From Ramlibacter sp. (GTDB lineage: Bacteria > Pseudomonadota > Gammaproteobacteria > Burkholderiales > Burkholderiaceae_C), in NCBI GenBank assembly GCA_019635415.1, contig JAHBZN010000002.1:744001-808000 (forward strand): a stretch of 64,000 nt of DNA, written 5' to 3'. Positions 18,694-29,562 of the stretch are shown here, one piece after another. The notes beneath the pieces were generated by a model. The model saw only the letters and a program-made list of their open reading frames with translations, ran no database searches and had not been told where the DNA came from. Made by a program: the position numbers and the translations under genes. Every line of letters starts with the position of its first letter. The first letter of the stretch is position 1.

Positions 18694-19452
18694 ATGACCA
18701 TGAAGACCCCATTGATTGCTGGCAACTGGAAGATGAACGGTGGCGTCGAGGCCAACGATGCGCTGGTGCGCGCCGTGCTGGGTGGCCTGCAGGCGTCCGG
18801 CGGCGCCGAGGTGGCCGTCTGCGTGCCCGCACCGTACCTGGCGCAGGTGCAGACCCTCACGGCGGGCACCCCGCTGGCCCTGGGGGCTCAGGATGTCTCC
18901 GCTCACGACAAGGGCGCCTACACCGGTGAGGTGTCGGCGGCCATGCTGCGGGAGTTTGGTGTGCGTTACGCCATCGTCGGCCATTCCGAACGCCGCCAGT
19001 ACCACGGCGAGAGCGATGCCCTGGTGGCCGAGAAGGCCCGAGCTGCCCTGGCGGCGGGCATCACGCCCATCGTCTGCGTGGGGGAGACGCTGGCCGAGCG
19101 CGAAGCGGGACGGACCGAAGAGGTGGTCAAGCGCCAGCTGGCTGCCGTGATCCATCTCAACGGCCATTGCATCAGCGAAATCGTGGTGGCCTATGAGCCC
19201 GTGTGGGCCATCGGCACAGGCCAGACCGCGACGCCTGAGCAGGCCCAGGCCGTGCACGCGGTACTCCGTGCGCAATTGCTGGCGGCCACGGCGCAGGCGG
19301 CGCGGGTGAAGATTCTCTACGGCGGCAGCATGAACGCGGCGAATGCCGCTGAGCTGCTGGCCCGGCCCGATATCGACGGCGGCCTCATCGGCGGCGCGTC
19401 GCTCAAGCCGGCAGACTTTTTGACCATTGTGGGAGCGGCCCGAGCCGATTGA
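18694..19452 (+). CDS. tpiA: triosephosphate isomerase
   Basis: A 252-residue TIM-barrel enzyme that interconverts dihydroxyacetone phosphate and glyceraldehyde 3-phosphate. AGNWKMNG carries the active-site Asn/Lys, HSERR the catalytic His, and [20 protein letters not shown] the catalytic Glu and loop 6. LYGGSMN near the end binds phosphate. Starts at 18694 or 18700 are possible (ATGACCATGAAG); GAGGGC just upstream suits 18700 somewhat better. It begins 4 bp after the preceding stop and is probably in one transcript with it and secG. Confidence 0.97.
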   Translation: MTMKTPLIAGNWKMNGGVEANDALVRAVLGGLQASGGAEVAVCVPAPYLAQVQTLTAGTPLALGAQDVSAHDKGAYTGEVSAAMLREFGVRYAIVGHSERRQYHGESDALVAEKARAALAAGITPIVCVGETLAEREAGRTEEVVKRQLAAVIHLNGHCISEIVVAYEPVWAIGTGQTATPEQAQAVHAVLRAQLLAATAQAARVKILYGGSMNAANAAELLARPDIDGGLIGGASLKPADFLTIVGAARAD

Positions 19453-19485
19453 GCGCCGGGCAGCATGAATTCAGGAGCAATTTGA

Positions 19486-19896
19486 ATGAACGTTTTCCTC
19501 ACCATCATCCTCGCGGTGCAGATGTTGTCGGCGCTGGGCATGATCGGCCTGATCCTGGTGCAGCACGGCAAGGGTGCCGACATGGGGGCCGCCTTTGGCA
19601 GCGGTGGCTCCGGCAGCCTGTTTGGCGCCAGCGGCAGTGCCAACTTCCTGTCGCGCACCACGGCCGTGCTGGCCGCCCTGTTCTTTGCCTGCACGCTGCT
19701 GCTGGCTTACTTCGGCAATCTGCGTCCGGCGAGTTCGGGCAGTGTGCTGGACCGGGCTGCCGTCACCGCACCCGCGCCGGCTACGCCGGCGTCCGGTGCT
19801 GCGCTGATCCCCGGGACGGCCACGCCCGCGGCACCGGCGGTTGCCCCCGCACCTGCGGCACCCGCGTCGGGCGCGGCGCAGATTCCGACCAAGTAA
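19486..19896 (+). CDS. secG: preprotein translocase subunit SecG
   Basis: A 136-residue membrane protein with two helices (about 2-24 and 53-76) joined by the conserved loop LVQHGKGADMGAAFGSGGSGSLFG, which marks SecG. It supports SecYE during Sec export. The C-terminal tail is long and made of Ala/Pro-rich near-repeats (PASGAALIPG and PASGAAQIPT), of no known function. AGGAGCAATTTG lies before the ATG. The usual position next to tpiA and before tRNA-Leu/nuoA is kept. Confidence 0.95.
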   Translation: MNVFLTIILAVQMLSALGMIGLILVQHGKGADMGAAFGSGGSGSLFGASGSANFLSRTTAVLAALFFACTLLLAYFGNLRPASSGSVLDRAAVTAPAPATPASGAALIPGTATPAAPAVAPAPAAPASGAAQIPTK

Positions 19897-20016
19897 AAGC
19901 ACTCTGAAAATTGCCTGCTCCGTCAGGGAGAGCCGGTGATTTCAGGGTAAACTCCTAGGCTGCCCGGAAAGCCAAAATCGCAAGATGCCTCATGCCATCC
20001 GGGTAAGCAGGAAACC

Positions 20017-20101
20017 GCCGTCGTGGTGAAATTGGTAGACACGCTATCTTGAGGGGGTAGTGGCGAAAGCTGTGCGAGTTCGAGTCTCGCCGACGGCACC
20101 A
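20017..20101 (+). tRNA. tRNA-Leu(GAG)
   Basis: An 85-nt tRNA with encoded CCA. The acceptor stem GCCGTCG pairs with CGACGGC. The anticodon stem CTATC/GGTAG closes the loop TTGAGGG, giving anticodon GAG. It has a long variable arm as expected for leucine tRNA and the T-arm GCGAG-TTCGAGT-CTCGC. It lies 59 bp before nuoA with no terminator between, so the tRNA may be cut from a longer nuo transcript. Confidence 0.96.
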
Positions 20102-20160
20102 TACAGTCCAGCCTGCCGGGCATTCCCCCGGCAGGCCCATGCGGTGGCCAGAACCTCAAG

Positions 20161-20520
20161 ATGAACCTCGATCAGTACCTCCCTGTCCTTTTGTTCATCC
20201 TGGTTGGTGTTGGTGTTGGCGTGGTTCCGCAGGTGCTGGGCTATGTGCTCGGCCCCAACCGTCCCGACGCCCAGAAAAATTCCCCTTACGAATGCGGCTT
20301 CGAGGCTTTTGAAGACGCGCGCATGAAGTTCGATGTGCGGTACTACCTGGTCGCCATCCTGTTCATTCTTTTCGATCTGGAAATCGCTTTTCTCTTCCCC
20401 TGGGCCGTGGCGCTCAAGGACATCGGAGCGACCGGTTTCTGGGCCATGATGGTTTTTCTGGGCATCCTCGTCGTCGGCTTTGCCTACGAATGGAAAAAGG
20501 GCGCCCTGGATTGGGAATAG
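20161..20520 (+). CDS. nuoA: NADH-quinone oxidoreductase subunit A
   Basis: A 119-residue membrane subunit of complex I with three helices. The loop between helices 1 and 2 contains [21 protein letters not shown], which lines the quinone/proton coupling region. It is the first gene of the 14-gene nuo operon, just after tRNA-Leu. Length and order are typical. There is no strong ribosome-binding site; AACCTCAAG lies upstream. Confidence 0.97.
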   Translation: MNLDQYLPVLLFILVGVGVGVVPQVLGYVLGPNRPDAQKNSPYECGFEAFEDARMKFDVRYYLVAILFILFDLEIAFLFPWAVALKDIGATGFWAMMVFLGILVVGFAYEWKKGALDWE

Positions 20521-20535
20521 CAAGGACGTAACGCT

Positions 20536-21015
20536 ATGGCAATCGAAGGTATTCTCAAGGAAGGCGTCGTCACCACCACGGTGGACTCGGTGCTCAATTG
20601 GGCCAAGACGGGCTCGCTGTGGCCCATGACGTTCGGGCTGGCCTGCTGTGCGGTCGAGATGATGCATGCGGGGGCCGCCCGTTATGACATCGACCGCTTC
20701 GGCATGCTGTTCCGTCCCAGCCCACGCCAGTCGGACCTGATGATTGTGGCTGGCACGCTGTGCAACAAGATGGCGCCGGCGCTGCGCAAGGTGTACGACC
20801 AGATGCCCGAACCGCGCTGGGTGCTGTCGATGGGTTCCTGTGCCAATGGCGGGGGCTACTACCACTACAGCTATTCCGTGGTGCGCGGTTGCGACCGCAT
20901 CGTGCCCGTGGACGTCTACGTCCCGGGTTGCCCGCCCACCGCCGAAGCCCTGCTGTACGGGATCATCCAGCTGCAGCAGAAGATTCGCCGCACGCAGACC
21001 ATTGCGCGAGCCTGA
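20536..21015 (+). CDS. nuoB: NADH-quinone oxidoreductase subunit B
   Basis: A 159-residue peripheral subunit that holds the last [4Fe-4S] cluster, N2, which passes electrons to quinone. Cluster cysteines can be seen in [11 protein letters not shown] (the CC pair), [12 protein letters not shown] and [14 protein letters not shown]. It begins 15 bp after nuoA and is followed 10 bp later by nuoC. Confidence 0.98.
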   Translation: MAIEGILKEGVVTTTVDSVLNWAKTGSLWPMTFGLACCAVEMMHAGAARYDIDRFGMLFRPSPRQSDLMIVAGTLCNKMAPALRKVYDQMPEPRWVLSMGSCANGGGYYHYSYSVVRGCDRIVPVDVYVPGCPPTAEALLYGIIQLQQKIRRTQTIARA

Positions 21016-21025
21016 GGAAGATTTG

Positions 21026-21634
21026 ATGACGGATTTTGCGATCAGCCCGGACGCGCTGCGGCAAACCATTGCCGAAGTGCTGGGCGACAAGGCCCGAAGC
21101 GTGCAGGAGCGGCTGGGCGAGGTCATCGTGGAGGTGGCCGCTGCCGACTACCACGAAGCGGCGCGTACCTTGCGCGACGCGCGCGGCTGCCAGTTCGAGC
21201 AATTGATCGACCTGTGTGGCCTCGACTACTCCGGTTACCGGGAAGGGGCCTGGGAAGGTGCCCGTTACGCCGTGGTCTGCCATCTGCTGTCGGTGAGCCT
21301 GAACCAGCGGGTGCGGCTCAAGGTCTTTGCACCCGACGACGACCTGCCTGTGGTGGCTTCGGTCAACGACCTCTGGAGCGCCGCGAACTGGTTCGAGCGC
21401 GAGGCGTTCGACCTGTTTGGCATTGTGTTCGAAGGGCACGAGGACCTGCGCCGCATCCTCACCGACTATGGGTTCATCGGCCATCCGTTCCGCAAGGACT
21501 TCCCGACCTCGGGCCACGTGGAAATGCGCTACGACCCCGAGCAGAAGCGGGTGATCTACCAGCCCGTGACCATCGAGCCGCGCGAGATCACGCCGCGCAT
21601 CATCCGCGAAGACAACTACGGCGGTCTTCATTAA
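21026..21634 (+). CDS. nuoC: NADH-quinone oxidoreductase subunit C
   Basis: A 202-residue hydrophilic subunit of the 30-kDa family. The signature [24 protein letters not shown] is followed by [16 protein letters not shown]. It is separate from nuoD here, unlike the fused nuoCD of enterobacteria. GAGGAAG lies 6 bases before the ATG at 21026; the frame is open further upstream, but that part overlaps nuoB. Confidence 0.97.
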   Translation: MTDFAISPDALRQTIAEVLGDKARSVQERLGEVIVEVAAADYHEAARTLRDARGCQFEQLIDLCGLDYSGYREGAWEGARYAVVCHLLSVSLNQRVRLKVFAPDDDLPVVASVNDLWSAANWFEREAFDLFGIVFEGHEDLRRILTDYGFIGHPFRKDFPTSGHVEMRYDPEQKRVIYQPVTIEPREITPRIIREDNYGGLH

Positions 21635-21643
21635 GAGCGCGTC

Positions 21644-22897
21644 ATGGCAGAAATCAAGAACTACACCCTGAACTTCGGCCCGCAGCATCCGGCCGCGCAC
21701 GGCGTTTTGCGCCTGGTGCTGGAGCTTGACGGAGAAGTCATCCAGCGCGCCGATCCCCACATCGGCCTGTTGCACCGCGCCACCGAAAAGCTGGCCGAGA
21801 GCAAGACCTACATCCAGTCGCTGCCCTACATGGACCGCCTTGACTATGTGTCGATGATGGCCAACGAGCATGCCTACTGCCTGGCCATCGAAAAGCTCAT
21901 GGGCATCGAGGTGCCCGAGCGCGCGCAGTACATCCGCGTGATGTTCGCCGAGATCACCCGTTTGCTGAACCACCTGTTGTGGCTCGGGGCGCACGGCCTG
22001 GATTGCGGCGCGATGAACATGTTGATCTATTGCTTCCGCGAGCGCGAAGACCTGTTCGACATGTACGAGGCGGTGTCGGGTGCCCGCATGCACGCGGCCT
22101 ACTTCCGTCCGGGAGGCGTTTACCGGGACCTGCCCGACAGCATGCCGCAATACAAGGTCAGCAAGGTCAAGAACGAACGGGCGATCCGGCAGCTCAACGA
22201 GAACCGCCAGGGCTCGCTGCTCGACTTCATCGAGGACTTCACCAAGCGTTTCCCGCATTACGTGGATGAGTACGAGACGCTGCTCACCGACAACCGCATC
22301 TGGAAGCAGCGTACCGTGGGCATCGGCGTGGTGTCGCCCGAACGCGCGCTGAACCTCGGCTTCACGGGGGCCATGCTGCGCGGGTCAGGCATTGCCTGGG
22401 ACCTGCGCAAGAAGCAGCCCTACGATGTCTATGACCGCATGGACTTCGACATTCCGGTGGGCAAGACGGGCGACTGCTATGACCGCTATCTTGTGCGGGT
22501 CGAAGAACTTCGCCAGTCCAACCGCATCATCAAGCAGTGTGTCGACTGGCTGAGGGCCAACCCCGGTCCCGTGATCACCGACAACCACAAGGTGGCGGCC
22601 CCCGCACGTGAGTCGATGAAATCCAACATGGAAGAGCTGATTCACCACTTCAAGCTCTTCACCGAAGGTTTCCATGTGCCCGAAGGCGAGGCGTATGCCG
22701 CGGTTGAACATCCCAAGGGTGAGTTCGGCATCTACATCGTGAGCGACGGGGCCAACAAGCCCTATCGGCTGAAGATCCGTGCTCCCGGTTTCCCGCATCT
22801 GGCCGCCCTGGATGAGATGGGCCGTGGCCACATGATTGCTGACGCCGTGGCCATCATCGGCACCATGGACATTGTGTTCGGAGAGATTGACCGATGA
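21644..22897 (+). CDS. nuoD: NADH-quinone oxidoreductase subunit D
   Basis: A 417-residue 49-kDa subunit that forms the quinone pocket with Nuo[15 protein letters not shown] near the N-terminus contains the quinone-binding His, and [16 protein letters not shown] follows. The C-terminus DIVFGEIDR is the canonical ending. It overlaps nuoE by 4 bp (ATGA), indicating coupled translation. Confidence 0.98.
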   Translation: MAEIKNYTLNFGPQHPAAHGVLRLVLELDGEVIQRADPHIGLLHRATEKLAESKTYIQSLPYMDRLDYVSMMANEHAYCLAIEKLMGIEVPERAQYIRVMFAEITRLLNHLLWLGAHGLDCGAMNMLIYCFREREDLFDMYEAVSGARMHAAYFRPGGVYRDLPDSMPQYKVSKVKNERAIRQLNENRQGSLLDFIEDFTKRFPHYVDEYETLLTDNRIWKQRTVGIGVVSPERALNLGFTGAMLRGSGIAWDLRKKQPYDVYDRMDFDIPVGKTGDCYDRYLVRVEELRQSNRIIKQCVDWLRANPGPVITDNHKVAAPARESMKSNMEELIHHFKLFTEGFHVPEGEAYAAVEHPKGEFGIYIVSDGANKPYRLKIRAPGFPHLAALDEMGRGHMIADAVAIIGTMDIVFGEIDR

Positions 22898-23391
22898 TTT
22901 CTGAAGCGACACGCGCGCGTTTTGACAAGGAAGTCGCCAAGTACCCGGGCGACCAGAAGCAGTCCGCCGTGATGGCCTGTCTGGCCATCGTGCAGCAGGA
23001 GCAGGGCCACGTCAGCGTCGAGAGCGAGCAACTGGTGGCCGAGTACCTGGGCATGGCGCCGATTGCCGTGCACGAGGTCACGACGTTCTACAACATGTAC
23101 AACCAGCAGCCGGTCGGAAAGTTCAAGCTGAACGTCTGCACCAACCTGCCGTGCCAGTTGCGCGACGGCCAGAAGGCCCTCGATCACCTGTGCCACAAGC
23201 TGGAAGTGGCCATGGGCGGCACGACGGCCGATGGGCTCTTCACCGTGCAGCAAAGCGAATGCCTCGGCGCCTGCGCGGACGCGCCGGTGATGTTGGTCAA
23301 TGACCGGACGATGTGCAGCTTCATGAGCAATGACAAGCTCGATCAACTCGTAGACGGGCTGCGCGCCTCTGACAAGGGAGCCTCCGCATGA
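22894..23391 (+). CDS. nuoE: NADH-quinone oxidoreductase subunit E
   Basis: A 165-residue thioredoxin-like subunit that binds the [2Fe-2S] cluster N1a. Cluster ligands lie in [10 protein letters not shown] and in [13 protein letters not shown]. The N-terminal helical part includes [19 protein letters not shown]. It overlaps nuoD and nuoF by 4 bp each and works with NuoF as the NADH-oxidising tip of the complex. Confidence 0.97.
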   Translation: MISEATRARFDKEVAKYPGDQKQSAVMACLAIVQQEQGHVSVESEQLVAEYLGMAPIAVHEVTTFYNMYNQQPVGKFKLNVCTNLPCQLRDGQKALDHLCHKLEVAMGGTTADGLFTVQQSECLGACADAPVMLVNDRTMCSFMSNDKLDQLVDGLRASDKGASA

Positions 23392-24740
23392 ATGCCGATC
23401 AGGTGCTCTCGCAGTTCCGGGCCACCGGCGTCCAGACCTGCTTCCACAACCGCCACATCAACCCGCAGATCTACGCGGGACTGGACGGCACCAATTGGCG
23501 TCTGAAGGACTATGAGGCGCGGGGTGGCTATCAGGCCTTGCGCAAGATTTTGCTGGGCGCCGATGGGGCCGAGCCCATGACGCAGGATCAGGTCATTGCC
23601 ACAGTCAAGGAATCAGCCCTGCGTGGCCGCGGCGGTGCGGGCTTCCCGACCGGTCTCAAGTGGAGCTTCATGCCGCGCCAGTTTCCCGGGCAGAAATACC
23701 TGGTCTGCAATTCAGACGAAGGCGAGCCGGGCACCTGCAAGGACCGCGACATTCTCGAGTTCAACCCGCACATCGTCATCGAAGGCATGGCCATCGCGGC
23801 GTTCGCCATGGGCATCTCGGTGGGGTACAACTACATTCACGGCGAGATCTTTCAGACTTATGAGCGTTTCGAGGAAGCACTCGAGGAAGCTCGCGCGGCC
23901 GGATTGCTGGGCAACAACATCCTGGGCAGCAAGTTCAGCTTCCAGTTGCACGCGTTCCACGGATTTGGCGCCTATATCTGCGGAGAAGAAACCGCACTGC
24001 TCGAATCGCTCGAGGGCAAGAAAGGGCAGCCTCGCTTCAAGCCGCCGTTCCCGGCCAGCTTCGGGCTGTACGGCAAGCCAACCACCATCAACAACACCGA
24101 GACGTTTGCGGCGGTGCCGTGGATCATCCGCAACGGAGGTCAGGCCTACCTCGAGATCGGCAAGCCCAACAACGGCGGCACCAAGATCTATTCCGTTTCT
24201 GGCGACGTGGAGCTGCCGGGCAACTACGAAATCCCGTTGGGTACTCCTTTCAGCAAGCTGCTTGAGCTGGCTGGTGGCGTCCGCAAGGGCCGCACGCTCA
24301 AGGCTGTGATCCCCGGCGGGTCCTCGGCGCCGGTGCTGCCGGCGCACATCATGATGGAATGCACGATGGACTACGACTCCATCGCCAAGGCCGGCTCCAT
24401 GCTGGGCTCCGGCGCAGTCATCGTGATGGACGACTCGCGCTGCATGGTGGAGTCCCTGAAGCGGCTGTCGTATTTCTACATGCACGAGTCCTGCGGCCAG
24501 TGCACACCGTGCCGCGAGGGGACAGGCTGGCTCTGGCGGGTGGTGGACCGCATCCACACGGGCCATGGACGACCCGCGGACATGGATCTGCTCAACTCCG
24601 TGGCCGACAACATCCAGGGCCGCACCATCTGTGCGCTCGGCGATGCGGCTGCCATGCCGGTGCGCGCCATGATCAAGCACTTCCGCCCCGAATTCGAGGC
24701 GCTGATCAACAAGGCTCAACCCGCGGCCGTGCAGGCCTGA
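23388..24740 (+). CDS. nuoF: NADH-quinone oxidoreductase subunit F (FMN, NADH-binding)
   Basis: A 450-residue flavoprotein where NADH is oxidised. The FMN/NADH site begins with [15 protein letters not shown] and continues with [15 protein letters not shown]. The cluster N3 cysteines are in [15 protein letters not shown] plus a later Cys in [11 protein letters not shown]. It follows nuoE with a 4-bp overlap and precedes nuoG by 15 bp. Length is normal. Confidence 0.98.
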   Translation: MNADQVLSQFRATGVQTCFHNRHINPQIYAGLDGTNWRLKDYEARGGYQALRKILLGADGAEPMTQDQVIATVKESALRGRGGAGFPTGLKWSFMPRQFPGQKYLVCNSDEGEPGTCKDRDILEFNPHIVIEGMAIAAFAMGISVGYNYIHGEIFQTYERFEEALEEARAAGLLGNNILGSKFSFQLHAFHGFGAYICGEETALLESLEGKKGQPRFKPPFPASFGLYGKPTTINNTETFAAVPWIIRNGGQAYLEIGKPNNGGTKIYSVSGDVELPGNYEIPLGTPFSKLLELAGGVRKGRTLKAVIPGGSSAPVLPAHIMMECTMDYDSIAKAGSMLGSGAVIVMDDSRCMVESLKRLSYFYMHESCGQCTPCREGTGWLWRVVDRIHTGHGRPADMDLLNSVADNIQGRTICALGDAAAMPVRAMIKHFRPEFEALINKAQPAAVQA

Positions 24741-24755
24741 GGCGGAACAAGAACT

Positions 24756-26891
24756 ATGGTTGAAATCGAACTCGACGGGCAGAAGGTGGAAATCACCGAA
24801 GGCAGCATGATCATGCATGCGGCCGACAAGGCGGGTACCTACATCCCCCACTTCTGCTATCACAAGAAACTGTCCATCGCCGCCAACTGCCGCATGTGCC
24901 TGGTGGACGTGGAAAAGGCCCCCAAGCCCATGCCGGCCTGTGCCACGCCCGTCACCCAGGGCATGGTGGTCCGCACGAAGAGCGACAAGGCGATCAAGGC
25001 GCAGCAGTCCGTCATGGAGTTCCTGCTGATCAATCACCCGCTGGACTGCCCCATCTGCGATCAGGGCGGCGAGTGCCAGTTGCAGGACCTGGCCGTGGGC
25101 TATGGCGGTTCGTCTTCCCGCTACGAAGAGGAAAAGCGCGTGGTGTTCCACAAGGATGTGGGACCGCTGATTTCCATGGAGGAAATGAGCCGCTGCATCC
25201 ATTGCACGCGCTGCGTGCGCTTCGGACAGGAAGTGGCCGGCGTCATGGAGCTGGGCATGATCCATCGCGGCGAGCATTCCGAGATCACCACGGTCGTGAA
25301 CGACACGGTGGACTCCGAGCTGTCCGGCAACATGATCGACATCTGCCCGGTCGGCGCGCTGACCAGCAAGCCGTTTCGCTACAGCGCCCGTACGTGGGAG
25401 CTGAGCCGGCGCAAATCGGTGAGTCCGCATGACTCGACGGGTGCCAACCTTGTGGTGCAGGTCAAGAACAACAAGGTCATGCGTGTGGTGCCGCTCGAGA
25501 ACGAGGACGTCAACGAGTGCTGGATCGCCGATCGTGACCGCTTCTCCTACGAAGCCCTGAACAGCAGCGAACGTCTCACCGCGCCGATGCTCAAGCAGGG
25601 GGGCGAGTGGAAGACGGTGGATTGGCAGACCGCGCTCGAGTACGTGGCCAATGGGCTGCGGCAGATCAAGGCAGACCACGGGGCGGCCAGCATCGGCACC
25701 CTGGCCAGTCCCCACAGCACCCTGGAGGAGCTGTATCTGGCGGGCGCGCTGATGCGTGGTCTGGGTAGCGAGAACATCGATCATCGCCTGCGGCACGCGG
25801 AGTTTGGTGCTGCGGAAGGCGCCCGCTGGCTCGGGATGCCGGTGGCTGCGCTGTCGGGCCTGCAACGGGCGCTCGTGGTGGGCTCCGATCTGCGCAAGGA
25901 CCATCCCCTGTTTGCTCAGCGGATCCGTCAGGCGGTCAAAAAAGGCTGCGCCGTGTCCGTGCTGAATGACGTCGCGCGGGACTGGGCCATGCCCCTGGCC
26001 CACACCCTGCTGGCGGCCCCGGCGGATTGGGCGCAGGCCCTCGCAGATGTGGCCGTGGCCGTGGCAACCGAGAAGGGGGTCGAGGCACCGGTGGCAGGCA
26101 CCGCCACGGACACAGCGGTGGCGATTGCCCGGTCCCTGCTGGGCGGCGAGCGCAAGGCCATTTTGCTGGGCAACGCGGCCGCTCACCACGCGCGGGCGTC
26201 CAGCCTGCTCGCGATCGCACAATGGTTGGCAGCTCAGACGGGAGCCACGGTGGGTTACCTGACTGAAGCCGCCAACACGGTGGGGGCGCAGCTCGCCGCA
26301 GCGGTGCCCGGCAACGGCGGCCTCAATGCGGGGCAGATGCTGGGGGGCGCGCTCAAGGCCGTGCTGCTGCTTAACACCGAGCCTGAATACGACTCGGCGG
26401 CCGGGGCCCAGGCTTCCGCCGTACTGGATCGGGTCGAGATGGTGGTGACACTGAGCCCGTTCAAGGCCAATCTGGCATTCAGCGACGTGCTGCTGCCGAT
26501 CGCCCCGTTCACCGAAACGTCGGGCACCTTCGTCAACGCCGAAGGGCGCGTCCAGGGTTTTCACGCCGTGGTCAAACCCTTGGCAGAAACCCGGCCGGCC
26601 TGGAAGGTCCTGCGGGTGCTTGCCAACCTCATGGGGTTGGCTGGTTTCGACTTCGAGTCCTCGCAAGAAGTGCTCAGCCACGCCCGGGGTGCGCAGAACG
26701 CGGGTGAAAGCCATGTCCCCGCGTCGAAGCTCAACAACGCCACCACGGCTCCCATGGACACGGCACCGGTGGCTGGCGTACCGGTTTGCGCTGCCATCTA
26801 CCAGCTGGACGGCATTGTTCGGCGGGCCGAGTCGCTTCAGCGCACCGCTGACGCGCGTGCCACGCGGGTGGCAGAAGAGGTGACCGCATGA
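24756..26891 (+). CDS. nuoG: NADH-quinone oxidoreductase subunit G
   Basis: A 711-residue iron-sulfur subunit. The N-terminal ferredoxin-like part has a [2Fe-2S] set ([17 protein letters not shown]), followed by [18 protein letters not shown] and [16 protein letters not shown] for [4Fe-4S] clusters, as in classical NuoG. The rest resembles molybdopterin oxidoreductases but lacks cofactor function. Length is on the short side compared with the roughly 900 residues of E. coli, as is usual in betaproteobacteria. It overlaps nuoH by 4 bp. Confidence 0.97.
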   Translation: MVEIELDGQKVEITEGSMIMHAADKAGTYIPHFCYHKKLSIAANCRMCLVDVEKAPKPMPACATPVTQGMVVRTKSDKAIKAQQSVMEFLLINHPLDCPICDQGGECQLQDLAVGYGGSSSRYEEEKRVVFHKDVGPLISMEEMSRCIHCTRCVRFGQEVAGVMELGMIHRGEHSEITTVVNDTVDSELSGNMIDICPVGALTSKPFRYSARTWELSRRKSVSPHDSTGANLVVQVKNNKVMRVVPLENEDVNECWIADRDRFSYEALNSSERLTAPMLKQGGEWKTVDWQTALEYVANGLRQIKADHGAASIGTLASPHSTLEELYLAGALMRGLGSENIDHRLRHAEFGAAEGARWLGMPVAALSGLQRALVVGSDLRKDHPLFAQRIRQAVKKGCAVSVLNDVARDWAMPLAHTLLAAPADWAQALADVAVAVATEKGVEAPVAGTATDTAVAIARSLLGGERKAILLGNAAAHHARASSLLAIAQWLAAQTGATVGYLTEAANTVGAQLAAAVPGNGGLNAGQMLGGALKAVLLLNTEPEYDSAAGAQASAVLDRVEMVVTLSPFKANLAFSDVLLPIAPFTETSGTFVNAEGRVQGFHAVVKPLAETRPAWKVLRVLANLMGLAGFDFESSQEVLSHARGAQNAGESHVPASKLNNATTAPMDTAPVAGVPVCAAIYQLDGIVRRAESLQRTADARATRVAEEVTA

Positions 26892-27964
26892 TCGACACGC
26901 TGTACAACATGGGCCTCGGGCTCTTCAGCGGGGGATGGTGGTCTGGGTTGGCCTGGCCCGTGATCTGGAACTTGATCAAGATCGTGCTGGTGGTGTTGCC
27001 GCTCATGGGGGCGGTGGCTTACCTGACGTTGTGGGAACGCAAGGCCATCGGATTCACGCAGGTTCGCGTCGGACCCAACCGGACCGGGCCGCTGGGTCTG
27101 CTGCAGCCCATTGCGGATGCGCTCAAGCTGCTGACCAAGGAAATCATTGCGCCCACGGTCGCCAACAAGGGGCTCTTCTTCCTGGGTCCGATCATGACCA
27201 TCATGCCGGCCCTGGCGGCCTGGGCCGTCATCCCGTTCGGGCCGGATGTGGCGCTGGCCAACATCAATGCGGGCCTGTTGTTCCTCATGGCGATCACGTC
27301 GCTGGAGGTCTACGGGGTGATCATCGCGGGCTGGGCGTCCAATTCCAAGTACGCCTTCCTGGGCGCGCTGCGCGCTTCGGCCCAGATGGTGAGCTACGAA
27401 ATCGCCATGGGCTTCTGCCTCGTGGTGGTGCTCATGGTGTCCGCCAGCCTCAACATGACGGACATCGTCATGGGGCAGGGCAAGGGCTGGTTTGCCGACA
27501 AGGGCGTGGGTGTTCTCTCGTGGAACTGGTTGCCGCTGCTGCCGATCTTTGTTGTGTATTTCGTCTCCGGTCTCGCCGAGACCAACCGCCATCCGTTCGA
27601 TGTGGTGGAGGGTGAGTCCGAAATCGTGGCCGGCCACATGATCGAGTATTCGGGCATGAGCTTCGCCATGTTCTTCCTGGCCGAATACGCCAACATGTGG
27701 CTGGTCTCGATTCTTGCCGTGGTCATGTTCCTCGGGGGCTGGCTGCCGCCGTTCGCATTCCTTGATTTCATTCCGGGATGGATCTGGCTTGGCTTCAAGA
27801 CCTTCTGCGTCGTCACCATGTTCCTCTGGGTCCGCTCGACCTTCCCGCGCTACCGCTATGACCAGATCATGCGTCTGGGCTGGAAGATCTTCATCCCGGT
27901 CGCTCTGGTGTGGCTGGTTGTGGTGGGCGCATGGATGCAGACCCCCTTCAATATCTGGAAGTAG
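26888..27964 (+). CDS. nuoH: NADH-quinone oxidoreductase subunit H
   Basis: A 358-residue membrane subunit with about eight helices that closes the quinone chamber. Signatures are [21 protein letters not shown]'s first part (WERK) and [19 protein letters not shown]. It connects the peripheral arm to the proton-pumping arm. It starts within the nuoG stop (ATGA) and is followed 14 bp later by nuoI. Confidence 0.98.
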   Translation: MIDTLYNMGLGLFSGGWWSGLAWPVIWNLIKIVLVVLPLMGAVAYLTLWERKAIGFTQVRVGPNRTGPLGLLQPIADALKLLTKEIIAPTVANKGLFFLGPIMTIMPALAAWAVIPFGPDVALANINAGLLFLMAITSLEVYGVIIAGWASNSKYAFLGALRASAQMVSYEIAMGFCLVVVLMVSASLNMTDIVMGQGKGWFADKGVGVLSWNWLPLLPIFVVYFVSGLAETNRHPFDVVEGESEIVAGHMIEYSGMSFAMFFLAEYANMWLVSILAVVMFLGGWLPPFAFLDFIPGWIWLGFKTFCVVTMFLWVRSTFPRYRYDQIMRLGWKIFIPVALVWLVVVGAWMQTPFNIWK

Positions 27965-27978
27965 ATCGGATACACACC

Positions 27979-28500
27979 ATGTCTACCCAAACCACGGCCG
28001 TCCAGCCTTCGGCCTTCTCCCTCAAGGATTTCCTGTCGAGCTTCATGCTGATCGAGCTCTTCAAGGGCTTGGCCATCACGGGCAAGTACGCCTTCAGCCG
28101 CAAGATCACGGTGCAGTTCCCGGAAGAAAAAACGCCGATTTCGCCGCGCTTTCGCGGGCTGCATGCGCTGCGCCGCTACGAGAATGGCGAGGAACGCTGC
28201 ATCGCCTGCAAGCTGTGCGAAGCCGTGTGCCCGGCCATGGCCATCACCATCGAGTCCGACGTCCGTGACGACGGCTCACGCCGCACGACGCGCTACGACA
28301 TCGACCTCACCAAATGCATCTTCTGCGGCTTCTGCGAGGAGAGCTGCCCGGTGGACTCGATTGTCGAAACCCACATCCTCGAGTACCACGGCGAGAAGCG
28401 TGGTGATCTCTATTTCACCAAGGACATGCTGCTGGCCGTGGGCGACCGCTACGAGAACGAAATCGCCGCGGCCAAGGCCGCTGACGCCAGGTACCGCTGA
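27979..28500 (+). CDS. nuoI: NADH-quinone oxidoreductase subunit I
   Basis: A 173-residue ferredoxin-type subunit with two [4Fe-4S] motifs, [12 protein letters not shown] and [12 protein letters not shown], forming clusters N6a and N6b between NuoG and NuoB. An amphipathic N-terminal helix ([16 protein letters not shown]) rests on the membrane. The ATG at 27979 is chosen as the family-like start; a longer frame overlaps nuoH. Confidence 0.97.
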   Translation: MSTQTTAVQPSAFSLKDFLSSFMLIELFKGLAITGKYAFSRKITVQFPEEKTPISPRFRGLHALRRYENGEERCIACKLCEAVCPAMAITIESDVRDDGSRRTTRYDIDLTKCIFCGFCEESCPVDSIVETHILEYHGEKRGDLYFTKDMLLAVGDRYENEIAAAKAADARYR

Positions 28501-28534
28501 AGTGGTCCGCTGACCCAAACCAAAGAAACGCCCC

Positions 28535-29203
28535 ATGGACGTCAAGACCGGTCTCTTCTATCTTTTCGCGGCAGTGTTGCTGTTTGCGGGTTTCCGCGTG
28601 ATCACCGCGCGCAACCCGGTGTATGCCGCGCTGTATCTCGTGCTTGCTTTTTTTCAGGCGTCTGCGCTCTGGATCCTGCTCAAGGCCGAGTTTCTGGCGA
28701 TCTCGCTGGTGCTGGTCTATGTGGGGGCGGTCATGGTCCTGTTCCTCTTCGTCGTGATGATGCTGGACATCAACATGGACACCCTGCGCCGGAACTTCTG
28801 GAAGCATTTCCCGCTGGCGGCGACGGTCGGCGCGTTGATTGCGCTCGAGATGGCGGCGGTGCTGATGGGCGGTTTCCGGGTGGCCGATGAACCCAAGGCA
28901 CCGGTGGCGCTGGCCCAGACGGCGGGGGAGGCGGTGGCCCAGGTGTCCAATACACGTGAACTGGGCAAGCTGCTGTATTCGCAGTACCTCTATCCGCTGG
29001 AGATCGCCGCCGTGATCCTGCTGGTGGCCATGATCGCCGCGATCGCGCTGACGCTGCGCCAGCGCAAGGACAGCAAGCACATGGACCCGTCCGAGCAGGT
29101 GCGCGTGAAGGCCCGCGACCGGATGGAACTGGTCAAGCTGGCGCCCACGCTGGCCCCCGCACCTGTCGCACCCGAAGCCCCGCCGCTGGAGAAAAAGGCA
29201 TGA
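28535..29203 (+). CDS. nuoJ: NADH-quinone oxidoreductase subunit J
   Basis: A 222-residue membrane subunit with five helices. [20 protein letters not shown] and [19 protein letters not shown] are typical of this ND6-like subunit. The C-terminal about 50 residues are hydrophilic and Pro/Ala-rich, an extension common in this group. Its stop overlaps the nuoK start by 4 bp. Confidence 0.97.
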   Translation: MDVKTGLFYLFAAVLLFAGFRVITARNPVYAALYLVLAFFQASALWILLKAEFLAISLVLVYVGAVMVLFLFVVMMLDINMDTLRRNFWKHFPLAATVGALIALEMAAVLMGGFRVADEPKAPVALAQTAGEAVAQVSNTRELGKLLYSQYLYPLEIAAVILLVAMIAAIALTLRQRKDSKHMDPSEQVRVKARDRMELVKLAPTLAPAPVAPEAPPLEKKA

Positions 29204-29508
29204 CGCTGACCCTGGGACACTTTCTTTCCGTGGGCGCCATCCTGTTCGCCCTGTCGGTGATCGGCATCTTCCTGAACCGGAAGAACCTCATCGTGCTGCT
29301 CATGGCCATCGAGCTCATGCTGCTGGCGGTCAACATGAACTTCGTGGCGTTCTCCCATTACATGGGGGACATGCATGGCCAGGTGTTCGTGTTCTTCATC
29401 CTCACGGTGGCTGCGGCTGAATCGGCCATCGGTCTGGCGATCCTCGTCCTGCTGTTCCGCAACAAGTCCAGCATCAACGTGGACGAACTCAACACGCTCA
29501 AGGGATAG
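29200..29508 (+). CDS. nuoK: NADH-quinone oxidoreductase subunit K
   Basis: A 102-residue, three-helix ND4L-like subunit. The conserved membrane glutamates of the proton path are in [16 protein letters not shown] and [17 protein letters not shown]. It overlaps nuoJ and is followed by a 54-bp gap before nuoL. Confidence 0.97.
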   Translation: MTLTLGHFLSVGAILFALSVIGIFLNRKNLIVLLMAIELMLLAVNMNFVAFSHYMGDMHGQVFVFFILTVAAAESAIGLAILVLLFRNKSSINVDELNTLKG

Positions 29509-29562
29509 GTCAAAGCAGGTGGACGCCGGGTCGCCTGGTACCCCTGAACATCGAAAACCAAA

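Noticed and set aside
23712..26714. A 1000-codon open frame antisense to nuoF and nuoG
   Set aside because: nuoF and nuoG are unmistakable on the other strand; the antisense product is low-complexity His/Arg/Gly-rich sequence with no motif.
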